Source: a virus
Virus record (IMG/VR): IMGVR_UViG_3300048586_000467
Span: 1-62,952 of that record
Strand: one strand, 5' to 3'
DNA: 62,952 nucleotides
Within the stretch, counting starts at the first letter, position 1. Every line of letters starts with the position of its first letter. The position numbers and the translations under genes are program-made. Below, one piece after another: positions 58,491 to 62,952 of this stretch. The notes beneath the pieces are model-generated. The model was not told where the DNA came from. It saw only the letters and a list, made by a program, of their open reading frames with translations, and searched no databases.

Positions 58491-59438
58491 GTGCAGAAAT
58501 TTCGTTGGGATCCGACACGGGTGTTTATCGGGCGTGGCGCCTCGGAAGCGTTCGGCATTCAGAATGCGATGACCGTTGCTGTCCAGTTGTCGAATGCAGG
58601 CCTGTGGGATGGCATGAGCCGCCTGGTCATCAACAGTCCGGCTGCCGTCGCCAAGAAAGTGCTGTATCTGGAGGGGTCCCTGCGCAGCATTCTGGTGCAG
58701 GGGATCGACTATGAGATTTACCCGGACGAACCGCTCATCCCGGAGCCGCGTTTCGTCGACCGCGATCACGTTGCCATTACCGGCTTCTGTGAACATTGCG
58801 AAGGGCAGTTCGACAACATCGTCTCGCGCCGGGCCTGGGATTATCGCGGCGACCGCAACTACCGCTTTGAGCAGCTCTGTCCAATCTGTGAGCGCATTTT
58901 GTATGGTGCAGTCAGTGTCGTCTCCCTCGCACACCCGGTCGATGACGAGGCCCGCTACGACGCCTTCATCGACGCACACGGCGACGACCCGGAAGCGCTA
59001 CAGATGACGATAGCCAGTCTTCTGGAGGCGAATCAAGCGCTGCGCGAAGAATTGGAAGCCAACTACCTGCGCGCCGTAAACGCAGAAGCCGTCGCCGCGT
59101 GGCTGCGTCAGGACAGTGAAGCATTGCTTACCTGGTATGCACGGCTGGGTATTCGGCTCGTCGGCGCCAGTGTGCATCGCACCCTGCGGACAACGCTTGA
59201 CCACAGCGCGGCGGGCCGCCAGTTCCTCGCCAACTACACCACGATGCACGAAGCGTTGAAGACGATTAGCGCTGGCGCGCCGGTGGAATGCCCCAAGCCG
59301 ACCGATGACCTATACGAGGACGATGAGGACCACACGGGCTACGTGAGCGACTACACGCGGTATGGCGTGGCACAGGTGGCTCGCCGTGCGCTCGCGGAGG
59401 TAGCGTCCCATGACGTTGTTACTGCCAGCGCCGGCTAG
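58491..59438 (+). CDS. Hypothetical zinc-binding protein, first gene of the long operon
   Basis: 315 residues from a GTG or ATG after AAAGGAGG. FCEHCEG and LCPICER (about 98-136) form a four-cysteine zinc site; the C-terminal half is helical. No family recognised. As the first gene of the operon that reaches the E1/E2 cassette, it may be a substrate-binding or regulatory part of that system; this is inference. Confidence 0.55.
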   Translation: MQKFRWDPTRVFIGRGASEAFGIQNAMTVAVQLSNAGLWDGMSRLVINSPAAVAKKVLYLEGSLRSILVQGIDYEIYPDEPLIPEPRFVDRDHVAITGFCEHCEGQFDNIVSRRAWDYRGDRNYRFEQLCPICERILYGAVSVVSLAHPVDDEARYDAFIDAHGDDPEALQMTIASLLEANQALREELEANYLRAVNAEAVAAWLRQDSEALLTWYARLGIRLVGASVHRTLRTTLDHSAAGRQFLANYTTMHEALKTISAGAPVECPKPTDDLYEDDEDHTGYVSDYTRYGVAQVARRALAEVASHDVVTASAG

Positions 59439-59805
59439 GACGTGCTGCCGCGAAGGTTGTAACGAGCCGCGACTTGTTCCGAAGAAAGGCGGCAGGCCTT
59501 ACAGCATGTGCGAGAAGCACCAGAAGGCGGCCTGGAACAGTCGCGACCGCAACCCGACGCCGGCGGACAAGCCCAAGAGTCGGCGCGGTCGCAAGCCAAA
59601 ACAGGCCGCGCCACCGCCGCGCAAGCTGATGCTGATCGATTACGAGGGTGGGGTGGTGCAGCTCCTGGAACTTCAGATCGTGAACGAAGTCAAATTGCAC
59701 GATCTGCGCCGGGGGGAGCCGCACCCCCACACCATTGGATTTTACGAGCACATCGGCTACCAGATCGCCGAAATTCGCACGTCACCAGTCAAAGAGGTTG
59801 TGTGA
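59410..59805 (+). CDS. Hypothetical zinc-finger protein
   Basis: 131 residues. TCCREGCNEPRL and SMCEKHQKA resemble a small zinc finger; a basic proline-rich linker (KPKSRRGRKPKQ) and a beta domain follow (KLMLIDYEGGVVQLLELQIV). Overlaps both neighbours. Confidence 0.55.
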   Translation: MTLLLPAPARTCCREGCNEPRLVPKKGGRPYSMCEKHQKAAWNSRDRNPTPADKPKSRRGRKPKQAAPPPRKLMLIDYEGGVVQLLELQIVNEVKLHDLRRGEPHPHTIGFYEHIGYQIAEIRTSPVKEVV

Positions 59806-60284
59806 TGACCACCAGCGCCGAACGCCTTGCCCGCTCGCTCATTCGGACCAGCGAAAGCGCCCAGACTGTCAGGATGTGCCTGGCTGACTTTGACGACGCG
59901 CTGGCGCGCACAGACAGCCCGGAAGAGCGCGATGCCGTCTCGGTCGAGGTCATCCGCATGTATCAGAAAGAGAAAGCCTATGGCTACAGCGAAGAAGTCC
60001 ACCAAGGCGAAGACGCCATCGCCCAAGCAGATCGCCGCCGCGCAGCACAAGCCACTCGTGATTACGCTGACCATCGAGGATCCGGCGGCCATCGTCCAGC
60101 AGGGCATGATGGTGCTGAAACGCGGCGACAACGCCATGGTCTTCAGCCCACGTTGGAGCAACCCCACGCAGCTGGGGGACGCCATCCGGGAGGCAACGCA
60201 TCAGTTCCTGCAGGTCGAAGTCGACCCCGCCGCCGCAAAAAAGCAGGCCGCGCTCGTCAAGCCACCACCGCCGCCCGCTCCTGA
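59805..60284 (+). CDS. Hypothetical protein, probably frameshifted or overlapping
   Basis: Coupled to the previous stop (TGATG). The first ~58 residues (MTTSAERLARSLIRTSESAQ to YQKEKAYGY) look like a real helical protein. After ~59980 the frame turns arginine/histidine-rich, as expected for the shadow of the gene at 59980, and runs on to 60284. A +1 shift near 59975 would join it to that gene. Either a sequence error, recoding, or a lost stop. Confidence 0.4.
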   Translation: MTTSAERLARSLIRTSESAQTVRMCLADFDDALARTDSPEERDAVSVEVIRMYQKEKAYGYSEEVHQGEDAIAQADRRRAAQATRDYADHRGSGGHRPAGHDGAETRRQRHGLQPTLEQPHAAGGRHPGGNASVPAGRSRPRRRKKAGRARQATTAARS

Positions 60285-60363
60285 GTCGTCCACTGACAAC
60301 GACATTCCGCAACTGAAGATGTCTGTCGCGGCTCGGATCGCTGCCCGGGTCATAAACCGGTAG
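59980..60363 (+). CDS. Hypothetical protein
   Basis: 127 residues from the ATG at 59980. A basic N-terminus (MATAKKSTKAKTPSPKQ), a beta core (LVITLTIEDPAAIVQQGMMVLKRGDNAMVF) and a proline-rich tail. It overlaps the previous frame by over 300 bases; the two may form one protein by a frame shift. Confidence 0.55.
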   Translation: MATAKKSTKAKTPSPKQIAAAQHKPLVITLTIEDPAAIVQQGMMVLKRGDNAMVFSPRWSNPTQLGDAIREATHQFLQVEVDPAAAKKQAALVKPPPPPAPESSTDNDIPQLKMSVAARIAARVINR

Positions 60364-60383
60364 TTCGAGGAAAGGAACAGTCA

Positions 60384-60785
60384 ATGGCTCAGAAAGTCGA
60401 ATGCTTCAATTGTGCCAGCGCCAACGTGGACGAGCAGAAGGTGTCTAACCACACTAGCAACTACAAGTGTCGTGACTGCAAGTTTGCTTTCACGGACGAC
60501 GACATCTATGACCGGATGCCACGCATGGTCAAAGTACGCCTCCACCGTGAACAGCACGGCCAGCCCGCCACGATCCCGGTCGACGAGCAGATGTGGAACC
60601 TCATCGACGCGCTCGAGCGTGGCGACGAGCTGATTACCGATCTCGCCACGCACACCGACACACTCTATCTGATGGGGCGCGGCCATGCTCCCCAGGTCAT
60701 TCCGAACGCCATTGTCAACGAACTAGTCGAGTATGGTCGTCTGCGCTTCGACAAGGCCGAGCAGGCCTACTACCTGGTTAAGTAG
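60384..60785 (+). CDS. Hypothetical zinc-ribbon protein
   Basis: 133 residues. CFNC (8-11) and CRDC (29-32) form an N-terminal zinc ribbon; the rest is mixed alpha/beta with DEQMWNLIDALERGDEL. Unknown. Confidence 0.6.
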   Translation: MAQKVECFNCASANVDEQKVSNHTSNYKCRDCKFAFTDDDIYDRMPRMVKVRLHREQHGQPATIPVDEQMWNLIDALERGDELITDLATHTDTLYLMGRGHAPQVIPNAIVNELVEYGRLRFDKAEQAYYLVK

Positions 60786-60794
60786 GAACAACTT

Positions 60795-61082
60795 ATGAGC
60801 AGCAAGCGCGTTGAGATCGTCGCACTCAATACCCACACCAGCCAGATGATGACGGTTGACGACATGGCCGACGGCGCCGACGACCTCGAAAGCGCGCTGC
60901 GCTTGGACGGGTTCGACCACTTCACCGTGACCGAATATGACTCGTCGACGAAGGTGATCTACAGCAAATACCGCACGTCCTATCACCAGAATGGCGTCCG
61001 TCGCCGCTTCAAAGAGTTGCAGTGCGATAGTGCGGTCCACCTGCTGGAGCACTATGCGCTGCTCGGCGGAGACCAGATCTAG
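60795..61082 (+). CDS. Hypothetical protein
   Basis: 95 residues. Beta-rich, with KRVEIVALNTHTSQMMTVDDMADG and FDHFTVTEYDSSTKVIYSKYR. Nine bases after the previous gene. Unknown. Confidence 0.55.
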   Translation: MSSKRVEIVALNTHTSQMMTVDDMADGADDLESALRLDGFDHFTVTEYDSSTKVIYSKYRTSYHQNGVRRRFKELQCDSAVHLLEHYALLGGDQI

Positions 61083-61098
61083 CCGGACCTTAAGGGTA

Positions 61099-61386
61099 TT
61101 GAGGAATACAGCCAATGGCGTCTTATCGTTTCAAGATAAACACCGTGCAGAGCTTGAAGGAATCATCAAGGCATTTGAAACACTGTACGGCGAGAGCGCG
61201 CTCTGCGTTCGCTATGGGCATTTTCAGGACGTTGACGGTCAGCCGGTAGATATTTCCTACGAAAGAGAAGTCGTTATTCGTCGGAATCAAGCCGTCATCA
61301 ACCTCGGATATGAGGGACAAGCGGTCCTCACCCTTGATTCATTGGTGCGAGTAGATAGCGAGTTTGTCCTGTCTTCCAAGCGCTGA
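61099..61386 (+). CDS. Hypothetical protein with TTG start
   Basis: 95 residues from a TTG at 61099 with AAGGG just upstream; the nearby ATG at 61115 is in another frame and reaches a stop after 44 codons. The protein reads well (HRAELEGIIKAFETLYGESALCVRYGHF, VVIRRNQAVINLGYEGQAVL). Unknown. Confidence 0.5.
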   Translation: MRNTANGVLSFQDKHRAELEGIIKAFETLYGESALCVRYGHFQDVDGQPVDISYEREVVIRRNQAVINLGYEGQAVLTLDSLVRVDSEFVLSSKR

Positions 61387-61456
61387 GATCAACTTGCGAA
61401 TTAGCACCACCCAATTCTGTTTACCCATCGCATTGCGATTGCATAAGGAGACTCTC

Positions 61457-61891
61457 ATGGCCCCACGTAAGAACAAGACCGTTGAAGAAGAAATCACCGA
61501 CCTGCTCGACGAGAAAACCGACCAGGCCGAAGACAAGGGCCTGATACTCGATGACGAGGGCGGTGAACCCCTCAACGACGACATCCTCTCTGACGAGGAT
61601 GAACCGGCTGCTGAAGCCGATTCGGACGACGAGGAAGGCGCAGAGGAAGCGCCCGCCACCGACACGACCGCAGCCCAGGCAAAGCCTGAAGATGCCACCG
61701 CAGGCCGGGTCTTCAAAATCGGCTCGACCAGCATCCCGGAGAGCGAAGCCACCGTCGGGAAATCCAACGAACAGGTGCGCAGCATCCTGAAGACGTCCTT
61801 CCCGGAAGTCGCCAACGCCACGATTGGGGTCACGCGTGAGGGCGAGCAGACCATCGTCAGCTTCCTGCCGCAGCCCGGTCGCAAGGGCTAG
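61457..61891 (+). CDS. PRTRC system protein C-like, prokaryotic ubiquitin-like protein with acidic N-terminal extension
   Basis: 144 residues from the ATG after AAGGAG. Residues 84-144 (VFKIGSTSIPES, VGKSNEQVRSILKTSFPEVANA, TIVSFLPQPGRKG) match the PRTRC-C/Prok_Ub family, about 60-70 residues long and ending in glycine. The first ~80 residues are acidic and low complexity, not usual for the family. The C-terminal Gly-Arg-Lys-Gly is the expected site of adenylation by the ThiF protein at 1077. It precedes the junction gene and the E2-like gene. Confidence 0.75.
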   Translation: MAPRKNKTVEEEITDLLDEKTDQAEDKGLILDDEGGEPLNDDILSDEDEPAAEADSDDEEGAEEAPATDTTAAQAKPEDATAGRVFKIGSTSIPESEATVGKSNEQVRSILKTSFPEVANATIGVTREGEQTIVSFLPQPGRKG

Positions 61892-61900
61892 GGAATAGGC

Positions 61901-62164
61901 ATGGCTATTGATGCGCATCTGACCATCAGCCACGCCGACCTACTGGATGCACTGCAATCGGTCCCGGCGCTGGAACTTCAGAGCGTGATACTCCTGCGGG
62001 AGTATCACGCCACCGGTGTCTTCCCCAGCCGCGAGCAGGTGATCGGCGCGACGGAGGAACTGGTCGCATACACCAGACAGGCGTCCGGCGCTGCGGCTGA
62101 ACTACGTAAGCTGACCGCCATACCTGCTGGGGAAGCTGCATTGGTGGAGACCTATTCACTATGA
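61901..62164 (+). CDS. Small helical protein of the cassette
   Basis: 87 residues, nearly all helical (HADLLDALQSVPALELQSVILLREY, ATEELVAYTRQASGAAAELRKL). Nine bases after the ubiquitin-like gene; its stop overlaps the next start. Family unknown. Confidence 0.55.
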   Translation: MAIDAHLTISHADLLDALQSVPALELQSVILLREYHATGVFPSREQVIGATEELVAYTRQASGAAAELRKLTAIPAGEAALVETYSL

Positions 62165-62952
62165 CTCTGATGCTGCCAGAACGGGCGACAGCCGCCAGCG
62201 GTGGGATTGCCGAAATTTACCGGGCCATCGGTTTCGTTTGCGATGCGTCGTTTGGAGTCGGGCCAGCCCGGGAAATCCTTGAAGCCATTCGACTGTTCGA
62301 TCCGTTCTGGTTTGACACCACAACCGACCAACTACGTTATCACGGCTCTGACAATGTCTTTCTGACCTGTCGTCAGCAGTTTCCAGGTGTTTATGCTGAC
62401 CTGCTGTGGGAATGCCAGACCTTCGACCCCAACGATGACGACTTCTACATGCATATTCGCGATGTTGTCGAGGAGGGGGTAGGTGCCGTCATTGCCGACC
62501 GCACACAGGCGGACTGCTTCTCATGGATCGAAATGGTTGAGGCCATTGAGGCCGATTGGGTTCCCTACGAGTGCGTTGGCTTCCGCGACTTTCCCGAGGA
62601 TGACGAAGAGTGGGAAGAGCTTCAGATCGACGACGATGACCGTCGGCAGATCGTCGACTGGTTGCGACCGCAACGTGCATATCGGAAAAACTATTATCAC
62701 TGCATTGACGAATTGGGTTGGAGCCTGTCCTGGCAGCCGGGGCGTACTTACGACCAGCTCTGGGCGATGACGGCCTGGCTGGTGGGTCGCACCGGGAACA
62801 CGCTGGCGGACTTCACCGACGATACGTTCAGTGACATGGAGTTTCAGATTCCATCCTGGTCTGACCTGGACTACGCGATTGTCGTGCAGAACGAGGCGCT
62901 GGAGATCGTGGAGAAGGCGCTCGCCGGCGCGCGCCGTCTAAGTAATGAAGCG
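62161..62952 (+). CDS. Junction-spanning cassette protein (PRTRC protein F-like position)
   Basis: 264 codons to the contig end, continuing at base 1. Start overlaps the preceding stop (TATGA). Tryptophan- and acid-rich, with FYMHIRDVVEEGVGAVIAD, FRDFPEDDEEWEEL and a late YDQLWAMTAWLVGRTGNTL. It lies where PRTRC-F occurs in PRTRC cassettes, and the C-terminal layout is compatible, but I cannot confirm the family. Bases 62930-62952 disagree with the left repeat and should not be trusted. Confidence 0.6.
   Translation, partial: MTLMLPERATAASGGIAEIYRAIGFVCDASFGVGPAREILEAIRLFDPFWFDTTTDQLRYHGSDNVFLTCRQQFPGVYADLLWECQTFDPNDDDFYMHIRDVVEEGVGAVIADRTQADCFSWIEMVEAIEADWVPYECVGFRDFPEDDEEWEELQIDDDDRRQIVDWLRPQRAYRKNYYHCIDELGWSLSWQPGRTYDQLWAMTAWLVGRTGNTLADFTDDTFSDMEFQIPSWSDLDYAIVVQNEALEIVEKALAGARRLSNEA
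62821..62929. repeat. Terminal direct repeat, right copy
   Basis: Exact copy of bases 1-109. The final bases, 62930-62952, diverge from the left copy and are best treated as low-quality contig end. Removing one copy gives a unit genome of about 62,820 bp. Confidence 0.95.

Noticed and set aside
1-62952. Integrase, transposase, insertion sequence or CRISPR array
   Set aside because: Searched by eye for recombinase motifs and regular repeats; none seen. Absence is provisional without a database search.
61457-62952. JAB/Mov34 peptidase of a full PRTRC set
   Set aside because: No HxH-x7-S-xx-D type motif was found in the cassette or its neighbours, so the set is described as lacking it.

Overview
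This window looks like one nearly complete genome of a tailed double-stranded DNA phage with siphovirus-type morphology. Bases 1-109 are repeated exactly at 62821-62929, so the sequence is circular or terminally redundant with a unit of about 62,820 bp. The last ~23 bases do not match the first copy cleanly, and the gene crossing the junction has no clean stop there. I found no integrase, transposase or CRISPR array. A ParA-type ATPase, a neighbouring partner candidate, a Cro/CI-like regulator and a LexA-type DNA-binding protein suggest a temperate phage that persists as a plasmid (phage-plasmid). The host is an unidentified bacterium. Promoters are sigma70-like, and several promoter spacers hold LexA-type boxes of the form TAGAAC-N4-GTTCTA. 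A Chloroflexota-like host is only a guess.

Layout. (1) 61.4-62.95 kb continuing into 0-2 kb: a plus-strand cassette with a prokaryotic ubiquitin-like protein, an E2-like PRTRC-B protein and a ThiF-type E1-like protein, interleaved with unknown genes. (2) 2.0-5.8 kb: a probable DNA-modification block (GNAT/Mom-like protein, N6-adenine methylase-like protein, PP-loop PAPS-reductase-like protein), small genes and a stand-alone LexA-type DNA-binding protein. (3) 5.8-7.9 kb: regulatory region with operators, a leader peptide with terminator, and small genes. (4) 7.9-34.3 kb, minus strand: lysis and virion genes, running in transcription order from small and large terminase through a portal/2H-phosphoesterase/MuF fusion, a protease-capsid fusion, head-tail connectors, tail tube, frameshifted tail chaperone, tape measure, tail tip and glycan-binding proteins, holin-like proteins and an M23 endopeptidase. 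(5) 34.3-39.8 kb: a Gp37/Gp68-type radical-SAM-like protein facing a minus-strand accessory operon ending in a ParB-like protein. (6) 39.85-40.08 kb: a structured RNA candidate behind a strong promoter. (7) 40.2-46.3 kb: plus-strand nuclease, superfamily I helicase and small metabolic or accessory genes. (8) 46.3-50.7 kb: minus-strand HerA/VirB4-like ATPase, LmbU-like regulator, ParA, partner candidate and XRE regulator. (9) 51-56.7 kb: RecT-like protein, replication initiator candidate and DnaB helicase. (10) 56.8-61.4 kb: one odd tRNA, a structured intergenic region and a run of small zinc-binding and unknown genes leading back to the ubiquitin-like cassette.

The strongest leads are the ubiquitin-like E1/E2 cassette beside DNA-modification genes; a portal protein carrying a 2H phosphoesterase domain; a 35-bp operator (TTAGGGT and ACCCTAA half-sites exactly 27 bp apart) present four times; LexA-type boxes placed inside promoter spacers; and an unassigned structured RNA at 39.9 kb. 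Family names come from reading motifs by eye; no database search was run.
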